From assembly GCA_036560485.1 (NCBI GenBank), contig DATBRC010000001.1:1-50090 (forward strand): a stretch of DNA of 50,090 nucleotides, in the 5' to 3' direction. Position 1 is the stretch's first letter; every line of letters starts with the position of its first letter. Source of the DNA: DATBRC01 sp036560485 (GTDB lineage Bacteria; Pseudomonadota; Gammaproteobacteria; Burkholderiales; Burkholderiaceae_D). The position numbers were made by a program, and so were the translations under genes. The notes under the pieces are model-generated. The model worked only from the letters and a program-made list of their open reading frames with translations, was not told the origin of the DNA and ran no database searches. Below, in pieces: positions 16,450 to 25,537 of this stretch.

Positions 16450-17277
16450 GTGCATCAGACACAATACTGCCAGGATGGCCGTGTGGCGACTGAAGATGAT
16501 TATCAGCTATTGCCACATATCGTCACCGCTAAGGCACGAGATTATCAGCGCGGCATAACGCCATTGCATCGTCATCCTCGTGCTCAGCTTATCTATGCTG
16601 GTAGCGGCGTAATGCGCATCGAAACTGCGGTGGGCTGCTGGGTTGTGCCGCCACTGCGTGGCGTATGGGTACCTGCTCAAACGGATCACCGTGTAGTGAT
16701 GCTGGGTCAGGTACAAATGCGGACGCTTTATATCCGAACTGAGGCGCGTCCTGATCTACCTGATACTTGCTGCCTGGTCGAGGTAGGACAGCTGCTGCGT
16801 GCCCTTATCTTTGCACTTCTGGAGGAGCCGGTAGATTATGACCTCGATGGACGTGGAAGATTGCTTGCCGAGTTGGCATTGCGGGAATTGCGATTTCTAC
16901 GCTTGCCGGCTCTACATTTACCCATGCCTACGGAAGCGCGCCTGCAAAAGGCCTGCAATCGAGTGCTTGCAACGCTCGACACTCAAGAAACTCTCGATGA
17001 TCTGGCAGATTATTGCGGCACCACTAGCCGTACTATGGCACGCCTTTTCAGTGCACAGACAGGATTGAGCTTTCGCCAATGGCGGCAACAAGCACGCCTG
17101 GTAGAAGCCCTTGGACAGTTATGCAATGGTGCACAGATCACACAGGTTGCCGAGCAACTCGGCTATCAGAGCGCCAGCGCATTTACTGCCATGTTTAAGC
17201 GCTCGCTCGGAGTAGAACCTCGGCGATATTTTGAACAATTGAACACTGAGAATGTGTTTACCGAAACGAGAAAATAA
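16450..17277 (+). CDS. AraC-family transcriptional regulator
   Basis: DNA-binding regulator with an N-terminal cupin-like ligand domain (PLHRHPRAQLIYAGSGVMRI, WVVPPLRGVWVPAQ) and a C-terminal double HTH (ETLDDLADYCGTTSRTMARL, then ITQVAEQLGYQSASAFTAMF and FKRSLGVEPRRYF). The length of 275 residues is typical. No in-frame ATG is near the start; the GTG at 16450 gives the full domain but has no strong ribosome site, and the GTG at 16483 is an alternative. Divergent from fsr with repeats between them, so it most likely governs fsr and itself. Confidence 0.88.
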   Translation: MHQTQYCQDGRVATEDDYQLLPHIVTAKARDYQRGITPLHRHPRAQLIYAGSGVMRIETAVGCWVVPPLRGVWVPAQTDHRVVMLGQVQMRTLYIRTEARPDLPDTCCLVEVGQLLRALIFALLEEPVDYDLDGRGRLLAELALRELRFLRLPALHLPMPTEARLQKACNRVLATLDTQETLDDLADYCGTTSRTMARLFSAQTGLSFRQWRQQARLVEALGQLCNGAQITQVAEQLGYQSASAFTAMFKRSLGVEPRRYFEQLNTENVFTETRK

Positions 17278-17414
17278 AGGACATAAGTGTCGAGACTGCT
17301 CCAACATCAATCCGAACGCGCGGTTGGGATATCGAACGCGCAGGCCGGATAAGGTGTAGCGTAGTGATGAGCGACCCTAAATAGGCGCTTCCAGCCCTAT
17401 TGCGATTACCAAAT

Positions 17415-19121
17415 TTAAAATTCTTCCCAGTCATCACTTTTGGCAATGGCGAGTCTTGGAGAATTTCGATTGGCAGTAGTTGCAACACTCTTCCTGACGG
17501 GTGCTGCATTTTCAACATGCTTTAATTGAGGGCGTTTTGTCATAGTGGGAATTCTGGAAGCAGAATCAATTCCATCCTTGACTTTGAAAACAGAAACGGC
17601 AACCCCCAGGTTTTTAGCTTGCCACTCCATACTTTCTGCGGCCGCTGCTGCCTGCTCAACCAACGCAGCATTTTGTTGAGTCATTTCATCCATTTGTGTG
17701 ACTGCTCGATTGATTTCCTCAATGCCCGTACTTTGCTCTTGGCTGGCAATAGAAATCTCACTCATGATATCGGCCACAAACTTAACAGACGTGACAATTT
17801 CATTCATGGTTTTTCCTGCTTCATCAACTAATTCCCCACCCGAATTCACTTTTTCAACTGAATCATTTATGAGTGCCTTGATTTCCTTGGCAGCACTGGC
17901 AGAGCGTTGCGCCAAATTTCGTACTTCAGCTGCAACGACAGCAAATCCGCGACCTTGTTCTCCGGCTCGAGCCGCCTCAACTGCGGCATTCAATGCCAGA
18001 ATGTTCGTCTGAAATGCAATGCCATCGATTACCCCAATGATGTCAACAATTTTACGCGAGCTATCTTTTATTGACCCCATTGTTGTCACGACTTGGCCCA
18101 CAACATTTCCGCCTTTAACTGCAAATTCTGATGCGGAAACCACCATTTGATTGGCCTTGTTTGCATTCTGCGCATTTTGTTTGACTGTATTGGTCAAAGT
18201 TTCCATAGATGACGCTGTTTCTTGCAATGAGCTTGCCTGAGTTTCAGTCCGTGAAGAGAGATTTGCATTTCCAGATGCGATTTCACGTGAGGCGACGCCA
18301 ATCGTTTCGGTACTTGAACGAACATTGCTCACAATCTGTACCAGACTGTCATTCATTTTTTTCAAGGCGGTGATCAATTGTCCAATTTCATCCTGGCTTC
18401 CTTGTTGAATCGTCGTCGTAAGGTCACCATTGGCAATCGTATCTGCAATGTGAGCTGCCTGGGTGAGAGGAGAGGTAATGGATTTGGTAATGTAATATGC
18501 AATGAAAGCAGCAGATGCAATCGTTAAAATTCCCAACAGCAGCATTCCCAACCGAGCACTCGTAAAATTCCCTTCCGAGACTTCATAAGTCATATTCATT
18601 TCTTTTTGCTGGTACGCTGCCAATAATCCAAGGCTATCCATCCATTTCTCATGCAAGGGAAGAAATTCTGTCGTTAATAGTTGACCTCTTTCAAAATAAT
18701 TGTCACCTGCAATCAAGGCCCTCATTTTTGCAACAACGGCATCAATTTCTTTCTTTCTTTGAGCAACCTCATCAAATGCGGTTTTACCCTGGCCGGCGAT
18801 AAGATGTTTTTGTAGACCGGACTCTGATTTCGCATAGGCGGCAAGAATGTCAATGATCCTTTTACTTTCACGATCCCCTTCTCTCGAATCGGCAGGCCGA
18901 GCAATCTTGCGCATGGAAAGTGCGAGCAACCAACCGTTCTCCCTCATCTCGGTAGCATTCACCAGGTTAGTCAACTGTTCATGAACGATGAGTTTGGTTC
19001 CATCTTGCATCTGAGTCATACGCCATAGCCCAAGACAGAGCAAGCAAATCGCACAAAACAAAACCAGTGAAAAGCCAATTGCAAGCCGATGACCAATTTT
19101 TATGTTTGAAAATATGAACAT
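17415..19121 (-). CDS. Methyl-accepting chemotaxis protein with CheR-tether pentapeptide
   Basis: Transmembrane chemoreceptor, 568 residues. First membrane helix about 11-31, periplasmic four-helix-bundle-type sensor to about 190, second helix about 191-212, HAMP (SITSPLTQAAHIADTIANGD), then a Tsr-class signalling domain with hairpin tip IDGIAFQTNILALNAAVEAA, its typical E/Q-rich methylation helices and NLAQRSASAAKEIK. The final residues DWEEF resemble the NWETF tether for CheR/CheB found in high-abundance receptors. AGGGGACAGC precedes the ATG. Divergent from the ABC transporter at 19535; attraction to that transporter's substrate is a guess. Confidence 0.93.
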   Translation of the reverse strand: MFIFSNIKIGHRLAIGFSLVLFCAICLLCLGLWRMTQMQDGTKLIVHEQLTNLVNATEMRENGWLLALSMRKIARPADSREGDRESKRIIDILAAYAKSESGLQKHLIAGQGKTAFDEVAQRKKEIDAVVAKMRALIAGDNYFERGQLLTTEFLPLHEKWMDSLGLLAAYQQKEMNMTYEVSEGNFTSARLGMLLLGILTIASAAFIAYYITKSITSPLTQAAHIADTIANGDLTTTIQQGSQDEIGQLITALKKMNDSLVQIVSNVRSSTETIGVASREIASGNANLSSRTETQASSLQETASSMETLTNTVKQNAQNANKANQMVVSASEFAVKGGNVVGQVVTTMGSIKDSSRKIVDIIGVIDGIAFQTNILALNAAVEAARAGEQGRGFAVVAAEVRNLAQRSASAAKEIKALINDSVEKVNSGGELVDEAGKTMNEIVTSVKFVADIMSEISIASQEQSTGIEEINRAVTQMDEMTQQNAALVEQAAAAAESMEWQAKNLGVAVSVFKVKDGIDSASRIPTMTKRPQLKHVENAAPVRKSVATTANRNSPRLAIAKSDDWEEF

Positions 19122-19534
19122 GCTGTCCCCTTTTTCGACGCGTCGAGCGCTTTTTTTTACTTCTTTTTTTAAACGGTTTGTTGTTATTTAAATCAGCATC
19201 TGATTTTGTAAACACTTTCGTTTTTAAACGTAATTCCAATTAATATTATCAATACGTTATTCTTTCGTGAGCCAATTAAGCTATCCTTCTATGTCAGAAT
19301 CGAACTTAGTTCTTTCATAAGACGAATTTTCCCGCCGGTCTGATGATTGATTATTGATGACCATCTTATGTTTTGCAAGGTAAGAAAATGCATTTCACTG
19401 AAAGCCAACAACTATATTTTTTCGTAAGGAAATCGAAAGGAAGTTGCTCGTAACATATAAACGTTTTTCTATTTCGAAAATCTTATAGACAATTTACTGG
19501 CGTTAAATGCCAAAACAACTTGAGGAGAAAAAAT
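19122..19534. other. Divergent promoter region between the chemoreceptor and ABC transporter
   Basis: AT-rich, no gene seen. A T-rich tract lies at 19146-19172. A degenerate direct-repeat box is at 19423-19439. Confidence 0.5.
19423..19439 (-). promoter_or_regulatory. Direct-repeat box, degenerate ABC-transporter copy
   Basis: Plus strand reads CGTAAGGAAATCGAAAG, the complement of CTTTCG-N5-CTTACG. It keeps the 11-bp period but has mismatches in both half-sites, and lies about 96 bp upstream of the ABC transporter start. Weaker evidence than the four perfect copies. Confidence 0.3.
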
Positions 19535-20554
19535 ATGGGATCTTACATTTTGGTTAGGCGCTTATTTTCTATATCGCTTTTGCTATTTGTAATGGCGGGA
19601 TTGAGTATTCCAGCATTCGCAGACGACAATAAAATTACGATCATGATTGGTGGGATCGAGAAGCAAATTTATCTCCCCGCAAAATTGGCGGAACAACTCG
19701 GCTACTTTAAAGAACAAGGCATTACGGTCGAACTGCAAAGCCAACCTGCAGGTGTAGAAGCGGAAAATGAACTCTTGGCCGGCTCGGTGCAAGGAGTGGT
19801 TGGATTTTATGACCACACCATCGATCTTCAAACAAAAAATAAAGCAGTATTGTCTGTCGTGCAGTTTAGCCAGGCGCCGGGTGAGGTCGTTTTGGTCTCA
19901 TCGAAACAAGCTGCTCAAATTAAATCGCCGCGAGACTTCAAGGGGAAAAATCTGGGTGTGACAGGACTTGGTTCATCCACGAATTTTCTTATGCAGTATC
20001 TATCCGTCACTAACGGCGTAAGCGTGAAAGAAATCACCGCTATTCCCGTCGGGGCCGGCAGTACGTTTATCGCAGCAATGACGAAAGGGGTAATCGATGT
20101 TGGCATGACTACCGAACCAACGATTTCTCGCATGCTTAAAACAGGTGATGCTAAAGTCCTTGTCGACCTACGGACTCCCCAAACAACCATCAACGCATTG
20201 GGAGGCCTCTATCCGGCGGCGAGCCTTTATATGCCTACTGCATGGGTCAATTCCCATAAGCCCACAGTTCAAAAGCTGGCCAATGCATTGGTGAAAACAC
20301 TTAAATATATTCATACCCACTCTGCTGAAGAGATTGCATCTCATATGCCTGCCGACTATTATGCCGGTGATAAAGCAGCGTATGTCAGTGCTCTTGCTGC
20401 TTCAAAAGCGATGTTTACACCGGATGGGAAAATGCCGCCATCAGGGCCGCCAACAGTTCTTAAAGTACTATCCGCATTTGACAAGAACGTCCAAGGTAAG
20501 AGTGTAGATCTTTCGCGCACATTCACTACCGAATTCGTATCTGCAGCAGAGTAA
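19535..20554 (+). CDS. ABC transporter substrate-binding protein (NMT1/SsuA-like), copy 1
   Basis: Periplasmic receptor of a NitT/TauT-type importer, 339 residues. Signal peptide ends in GLSIPAFA before DDNKITIM. Typical pattern: IYLPAKLAEQLGYFKEQGI, LLAGSVQGVVGFYDHTIDL, DFKGKNLGVTGLGSSTNFL and DVGMTTEPTISRML. The ATG at 19535 is right because GAGGAG lies immediately upstream; the TTG at 19520 would contain that site. Heads an apparent operon with the ATPase and permease. Over half of aligned positions are identical by eye with the protein at 24412. Ligand unknown; this superfamily takes sulfonates, nitrate, pyrimidines and aromatic acids. Confidence 0.9.
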   Translation: MGSYILVRRLFSISLLLFVMAGLSIPAFADDNKITIMIGGIEKQIYLPAKLAEQLGYFKEQGITVELQSQPAGVEAENELLAGSVQGVVGFYDHTIDLQTKNKAVLSVVQFSQAPGEVVLVSSKQAAQIKSPRDFKGKNLGVTGLGSSTNFLMQYLSVTNGVSVKEITAIPVGAGSTFIAAMTKGVIDVGMTTEPTISRMLKTGDAKVLVDLRTPQTTINALGGLYPAASLYMPTAWVNSHKPTVQKLANALVKTLKYIHTHSAEEIASHMPADYYAGDKAAYVSALAASKAMFTPDGKMPPSGPPTVLKVLSAFDKNVQGKSVDLSRTFTTEFVSAAE

Positions 20555-20601
20555 GTATCTTTGTTGAAGTTAGATGGTAAATATCTATTAGACGAGAAAT
20601 T

Positions 20602-21441
20602 ATGATGAATATTATTCAAGAGGGCGTCAATTTGGAGCAAGTTCAAATTGCCAATGCTGCCATAAGGCAGGTCCCAACAATTGAGCTTGAGGACGTTAGT
20701 CGCCAGTTTGTCAGCCCGGAAGGGAAAGTGATTGTGGCACTACGCGATTTCAACCTCACTGTTAACAAAGGTGAGTTTTGCGCCATCGTTGGACCTACCG
20801 GGTGCGGAAAATCAACCACTCTGTCACTCATTACCGGACTTGCGCGCCCGAATAAGGGACAGGTCAGAATAAACGGGCGTCTAGTCGATGGCATTGATCC
20901 AAAAATCGGCTTTGTTTTTCAGGCTGATGCGCTTTTTCCATGGAGAAGCGTACTCGACAATGTGGCCGCCGGCCCCCTTTTCAGAGGCATGGAAAAGTCA
21001 AAGGCTTATGACAAAAGTTTGGATTGGATTCGCCGCGTCGGACTGGCTGGATTTGAATCGCATTATCCGCATCAGCTGTCGGGTGGGATGAGAAAGCGCG
21101 TCGCGTTGGCACAAACCTTCATCAACGAACCCGAGATCTTGTTAATGGATGAACCGTTTTCCGCGCTGGACGTACAGACCCGTGCCTTGATGCATGATGA
21201 GTTGTTGCGTTTGTGGTCGACAAACGGCGCGTCGGTTGTTTTTGTTACGCATGACATTGAAGAAGCAATTGGCTTGGCGGATAAAGTCGTGGTGCTCACT
21301 TCTGCGCCTGCAACTGTAAAAACAATTTATCCGGTAACACTTCCTCGGCCCCGTACGGCATCGGAGATTCGCTATACCCCAGAATTCATTGGAATGGCGC
21401 GTCAGATTTGGGACAACCTCAAAGACGAAGTTCACATTTGA
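20602..21441 (+). CDS. ABC transporter ATP-binding protein (SsuB/TauB/NrtD type)
   Basis: Cytoplasmic ATPase powering the importer, 279 residues. Walker A GPTGCGKST, Q-loop GFVFQADALFPWRSV, signature LSGGMRKRVALAQ, Walker B ILLMDEPFSALD and switch histidine in VFVTHDIEEA. There is an extra N-terminal stretch of about 25 residues before the nucleotide-binding domain. Ten bases separate its stop from the permease ATG. Confidence 0.95.
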   Translation: MMNIIQEGVNLEQVQIANAAIRQVPTIELEDVSRQFVSPEGKVIVALRDFNLTVNKGEFCAIVGPTGCGKSTTLSLITGLARPNKGQVRINGRLVDGIDPKIGFVFQADALFPWRSVLDNVAAGPLFRGMEKSKAYDKSLDWIRRVGLAGFESHYPHQLSGGMRKRVALAQTFINEPEILLMDEPFSALDVQTRALMHDELLRLWSTNGASVVFVTHDIEEAIGLADKVVVLTSAPATVKTIYPVTLPRPRTASEIRYTPEFIGMARQIWDNLKDEVHI

Positions 21442-21451
21442 AAGCATTCCA

Positions 21452-22321
21452 ATGAGAAACAATAGCACAAACACCATATCGATTGAAGACCAGCCGTCCG
21501 CTGCCGAGCGTATCGCACAAATTCAAATACGTAATCGCCAATTGCTGGTCTATGTTTTGAGATTCGCTTTTTTAATTTTGATTATGGGCGGATGGGAACT
21601 CGCAGGCAGGCTCGAATGGATGGATCCTTTCTTCTTTTCCATGCCAAGCAAAATCCTTGAACAAATCTGGACCTGGGTTACTGAAGGCACATCGCTTGGC
21701 CCCTTATGGATGCAAGTGTTAGTCACACTTGAAGAGACAGCGTTAGGTTTCTTGATTGGCTCCGTTGCCGGCATCATTGCAGGCATAGCGCTTGGGCGAA
21801 ACAAGCTCATGGCCGATGTCTTTAGTATCTACATAAAAATTGCGAATTCGGTTCCTCGCGTCGTTCTTGGTTCCGTTTTCATTATTGCGTTTGGACTCGG
21901 CATGACATCTAAAGTGGCGTTGGCTTTCGTCATGGTGTTCTTTGTGGTTTTTGGCAATGCATTTCAAGGAGTGCGCGAAGCGGACCGCAACTTGATTGCA
22001 AATGCACATATCCTGGGTGCGACAAAATGGCAAGTAACCGCGTTCGTGGTACTTCCTTCAGCGATGGCCTGGATTTTGGCTAGTTTGCATGTCAGCTTCG
22101 GCTTCGCTTTAGTTGGTGCAGTGGTTGGCGAGTTCTTGGGCTCGCGACAAGGCATTGGTTTGTTAATCGCGACTGCACAAGGCGCCTTTAATGCCGCTGG
22201 TGTATTTGCCGCGATGATTGTATTGGCCGTGGTAGCACTTGGAGCCGAATATCTGCTTACCAGACTGGAGAATTCGCTACTAAAATGGCGGCCGCCACAA
22301 TTTGCTGACAACAGCCATTGA
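21452..22321 (+). CDS. ABC transporter permease (SsuC/TauC type)
   Basis: Inner-membrane permease, 289 residues, about six helices after a 35-residue polar N-terminus. The EAA loop (contact with the ATPase) is seen as NAHILGATKWQVTAFVVLPS. The ATG at 21452 follows the ATPase stop by ten bases; a frame start at 21389 would overlap the ATPase by 53 bases and is unlikely. Completes a three-gene NitT/TauT-type importer. Confidence 0.94.
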   Translation: MRNNSTNTISIEDQPSAAERIAQIQIRNRQLLVYVLRFAFLILIMGGWELAGRLEWMDPFFFSMPSKILEQIWTWVTEGTSLGPLWMQVLVTLEETALGFLIGSVAGIIAGIALGRNKLMADVFSIYIKIANSVPRVVLGSVFIIAFGLGMTSKVALAFVMVFFVVFGNAFQGVREADRNLIANAHILGATKWQVTAFVVLPSAMAWILASLHVSFGFALVGAVVGEFLGSRQGIGLLIATAQGAFNAAGVFAAMIVLAVVALGAEYLLTRLENSLLKWRPPQFADNSH

Positions 22322-22806
22322 GTATTTGAATCAATAAAAATCAACTGCAACTACGGAGATCTTAAAACTCTCCGCCTGATTTAGGCGATGCTTCAATACT
22401 CTATTGTGCGTAAACAATGGCCACCTGCTTTTAGAGAGGCGGCCATTATCAATTTGGCCAGGAAGGTCAATTGTCGAGACCTTGTTGTGCGCTTTACAGA
22501 TACGCTTTCGTCAATTTACTTGGTGTCTCAACATCGTGAGTGCCAATCATAAATTGCCCCATGAATCAGTGATCCAAGTGGGTAATTAAGCTGCCAATAA
22601 TTGAAATATTGGAAAGAGAATATCGCTGAACTCATTCCTTTTTTATGCAATAGAGAATGCATAAGGAGAAGCGTACTCGGGAGAGCCACATGGTCTGAAG
22701 AATTCTTGTGGAAATTATGCCAATTTTGATATTCCTCTATAAAAATTACCCTATTATGTAGAATCAGAATGTGGGTTCCCAAGAAAATTCCTTTAATAAG
22801 AACACT
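22322..22806. other. Intergenic region before the diguanylate cyclase
   Basis: No gene seen. Two small dyads: CGCCT/AGGCG (22373-22377/22383-22387) and AATGGCC/GGCCATT (22416-22422/22441-22447). Either could end the transporter transcript, though neither has a T-run. Confidence 0.4.
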
Positions 22807-24318
22807 ATGGGCAAACATAAACATCGTTTTTTGGAAATCCTTACTTCTCATACGCGCATATTTGTATTCGTTTCCATTTTAATTATCTTACTTGCTGTTG
22901 GTGCCTCGTATGAGAAGGGCAAGCATGTTGCGTTAGAACGGATAGAACTTGTGCTGGATGGTCGTATCAATGCGCACAAACACTTCCTGGTCGAAACGAT
23001 TGGTAAATTTTCATTGGTGCCCGAGATTGTGGCCACATCGGACTATGCGCGCGAGCTAGTCTTGGCACCATCCAAAGAAAATGTTGAGACAACCAACCGT
23101 TACTTGGAACACCTCACCGCAAAAATCGGCGTGGACAGAATTTATATTATTGACGTCAATGGAACAACACTCGCAGCAAATTTAGGGAAGGAACAAAAAT
23201 CGATCATAGGTCAAAACTATAAATTCAGACCCTATTTTAAAGAGGCTTTGGACGGCAATACAGGTCATTTCATAGCGGTTGGAATAGCAAGTCCCATCCT
23301 TGGCTACTACATTGCAAGACCTATATTCGTTAATGGGAAAATACGTGGCGTCGTGGCGATGCGAATATCAATTTCTCTCGATGCGTTTAGAGGAGCAGTA
23401 AATAAATATTGGCAGAACGATGAGGAAATCGCCTTAATCACGGACAGTAAGGGGATTGTATTTATGAGTCCATTTGAAAAATGGATGTTCAATACGGTCA
23501 CTCCACTTACCCTTGAAGAAAAAAAAGATATACAAAAAACGCATCAATATGATGGCAAGGACCTCACGCCTATACCAATCATTATCGAATCCGCACTCTC
23601 GAATGAGATGCAGCTTGTTAAGTTTAAAGATCTCCCAAGCCGATCATTCGTTGAGAAAAGCTATGAGGTCGGAGATATTAAAGGACGAACTTATCTTTAT
23701 GTAGATGCTGCCCAATATTGGGAGCCGATCATTTTTTATGCTGGAGCCGCTGCAACATTAGGTACGGCAGTTCTGCTCCTCGGTATGATCTTGGTTCAAC
23801 GTTTCGCATACCAGACAAAACTTGTCGAAGCTGCTATCCGTGATCCGCTTACCGGGCTCTTTACACGTCTATACATGACTGAATGGCTCACGAGTGCGAA
23901 GAGCAACCTGGAACGCAATCCCAATAGTCATTTAGCCCTTGTCATTTTTGATCTCGATCATTTCAAGAAGGTGAATGACACCTATGGGCATCTGACGGGT
24001 GATGCAGTCCTGAAAGGCGTCGCGGAAATAATATTAAGTTCTATTCGCGCAGAAGATTTGGCGGTCCGATTTGGAGGAGAAGAAATCGCCATCTTCGTTC
24101 ATTTTATTGAAGAAAAAGATATTTGCGTGCTCGCAAATCGCATTCGTCAAAAATTAGATGAAAAAGGAATTGATACCGAAAAAGGAAAACTATCTGTCAC
24201 GATGAGCGGTGGTGTCGCAATATTTTCTGAAAACGACACGCCGAAAGATGTTTTTGATAGAGCCGACAAAAAGCTATATGAAGCAAAAGAGCAAGGGCGA
24301 AATAGAATACTTATGTGA
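22807..24318 (+). CDS. Membrane diguanylate cyclase with dCache-type sensor
   Basis: Makes cyclic di-GMP from two GTP. Membrane helix about 18-34, periplasmic dCache-like sensor (IYIIDVNGTTLAAN, IIGQNYKFRPYFKEALDG, GYYIARPIFVNGKIRGVVAM), second helix PIIFYAGAAATLGTAVLLLG, then the GGDEF domain opening with DPLTGLFTRLYM. The active site is GGEEI, and RAED lies five residues before it, so the product-inhibition I-site is kept and the enzyme is probably active. Starts considered: ATG 22807 (chosen) or GTG 22771; neither has a strong ribosome site. It sits between the ABC transporter and its second binding protein, hinting that the same ligand is sensed. Confidence 0.9.
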   Translation: MGKHKHRFLEILTSHTRIFVFVSILIILLAVGASYEKGKHVALERIELVLDGRINAHKHFLVETIGKFSLVPEIVATSDYARELVLAPSKENVETTNRYLEHLTAKIGVDRIYIIDVNGTTLAANLGKEQKSIIGQNYKFRPYFKEALDGNTGHFIAVGIASPILGYYIARPIFVNGKIRGVVAMRISISLDAFRGAVNKYWQNDEEIALITDSKGIVFMSPFEKWMFNTVTPLTLEEKKDIQKTHQYDGKDLTPIPIIIESALSNEMQLVKFKDLPSRSFVEKSYEVGDIKGRTYLYVDAAQYWEPIIFYAGAAATLGTAVLLLGMILVQRFAYQTKLVEAAIRDPLTGLFTRLYMTEWLTSAKSNLERNPNSHLALVIFDLDHFKKVNDTYGHLTGDAVLKGVAEIILSSIRAEDLAVRFGGEEIAIFVHFIEEKDICVLANRIRQKLDEKGIDTEKGKLSVTMSGGVAIFSENDTPKDVFDRADKKLYEAKEQGRNRILM

Positions 24319-24411
24319 TCAAGTTAAACAAAGGCTATGCTGGATAACCGCTCTTCAAAAAAGGTATGTAAGCACGCAAGAGACTGATGTTTTCCTGAAG
24401 GTGGAGACTTT

Positions 24412-25413
24412 ATGAAGAAAAAATCGTATCTCATCCTGGCCGCGCTACTGATTCTGGGCATGTCATCGCAAGCACATGCATCCGATGAAAAAATTACGAT
24501 CATGGTTGGCGGTCTCAACAAATTAATTTATCTTCCCGTGAAACTTGCAGAGCAGCTCGGTTATTTTTCTGACGAAAATATTCAAGTCGAATTTATCAGC
24601 GAGCATTCAGGGGTCCATGCGGAGGATGAATTATTAGCCGGCGCCGCCCAAGGTGTGATTGGATTTTACGACCATACGATTGATTTGCAGGCGAGGGGCA
24701 AGTTTGTCCAATCAGTCGTGCAATTCAGTCAGGCTCCCGGTGAAGTAGAAGTTGTGTCCAAAAATAAAATTGGGCAAATTCAGTCACCGGCAGATTTTAA
24801 AGGTATGAATATCGGTGTTACCGGTCTAGGCTCTTCCACACATTTTCTTACGCTTTACCTGGCCTCGGCAAAGGGTGTGAAGCCCAATGAATTCAAGGTA
24901 ATTCCGGTTGGTTCAGGCACTGTTTTCATTAATGCGATGAAGCGCGGAAAAATCGATGCGGGCATGACGACAGAACCAACCCTATCGCGCCTGCTGAAGA
25001 ATGGCGACGCCAAGATCCTGATCGACCTTCGTTCACCGGATGATTCTCGTCAAGTATTAGGAGGCCTGTATCCTGGAGCCTCACTTTATATGCCCACATT
25101 CTGGATAGAAAAACATAAAATCGAGGTTCAGAAATTGGTCAACGCGTTAGTTAAATCGTTGCGCTATATTCATACGCATACACCGGAGGAAATCGCATCA
25201 AATTTACCGAGTAGTTATTTTGACGGAGACCGTCCCGATTACATCCGCGCTTTGGCTGAGGGCAAAGTCATGTTTACGGGGGATGGAAAAATGCCGGAAT
25301 CAGGCCCGGAAACAGTACTAAGAATACTCATGGCAGCTAACCGTGGCATTCGAGAAAAAAACATCGACCTTTCTAAAACCTACACTACCCAATTTACTGC
25401 CAACGTCAAATAA
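24412..25413 (+). CDS. ABC transporter substrate-binding protein (NMT1/SsuA-like), copy 2
   Basis: Paralog of the protein at 19535: shared stretches include GFYDHTIDLQ, SVVQFSQAPGE, GVTGLGSST and GMTTEPT. 333 residues with signal peptide MKKKSYLILAALLILGMSSQAHA. GGTGGAG lies before the ATG. No ATPase or permease follows, so it either feeds the upstream transporter or presents ligand to the adjacent cyclase sensor. A hairpin follows the stop. Confidence 0.9.
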   Translation: MKKKSYLILAALLILGMSSQAHASDEKITIMVGGLNKLIYLPVKLAEQLGYFSDENIQVEFISEHSGVHAEDELLAGAAQGVIGFYDHTIDLQARGKFVQSVVQFSQAPGEVEVVSKNKIGQIQSPADFKGMNIGVTGLGSSTHFLTLYLASAKGVKPNEFKVIPVGSGTVFINAMKRGKIDAGMTTEPTLSRLLKNGDAKILIDLRSPDDSRQVLGGLYPGASLYMPTFWIEKHKIEVQKLVNALVKSLRYIHTHTPEEIASNLPSSYFDGDRPDYIRALAEGKVMFTGDGKMPESGPETVLRILMAANRGIREKNIDLSKTYTTQFTANVK

Positions 25414-25416
25414 AGT

Positions 25417-25449
25417 ATCCGGCATAGGCAATATATATTGCTGCCGGAT
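25417..25449 (+). terminator. Hairpin after the second binding-protein gene
   Basis: ATCCGGCA (25417-25424) pairs with TGCCGGAT (25442-25449), enclosing a further GCAATAT/ATATTGC pairing. Only four bases after the stop codon. There is no T-run, so termination is uncertain. Confidence 0.45.
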
Positions 25450-25537
25450 TGACAAGTTGCGGGGCACGTGCAGCTGCATACATTGATTGCAAACGTGGTG
25501 TTTTATTTACATTGTTTGCCAAGACATAGGGGATACA

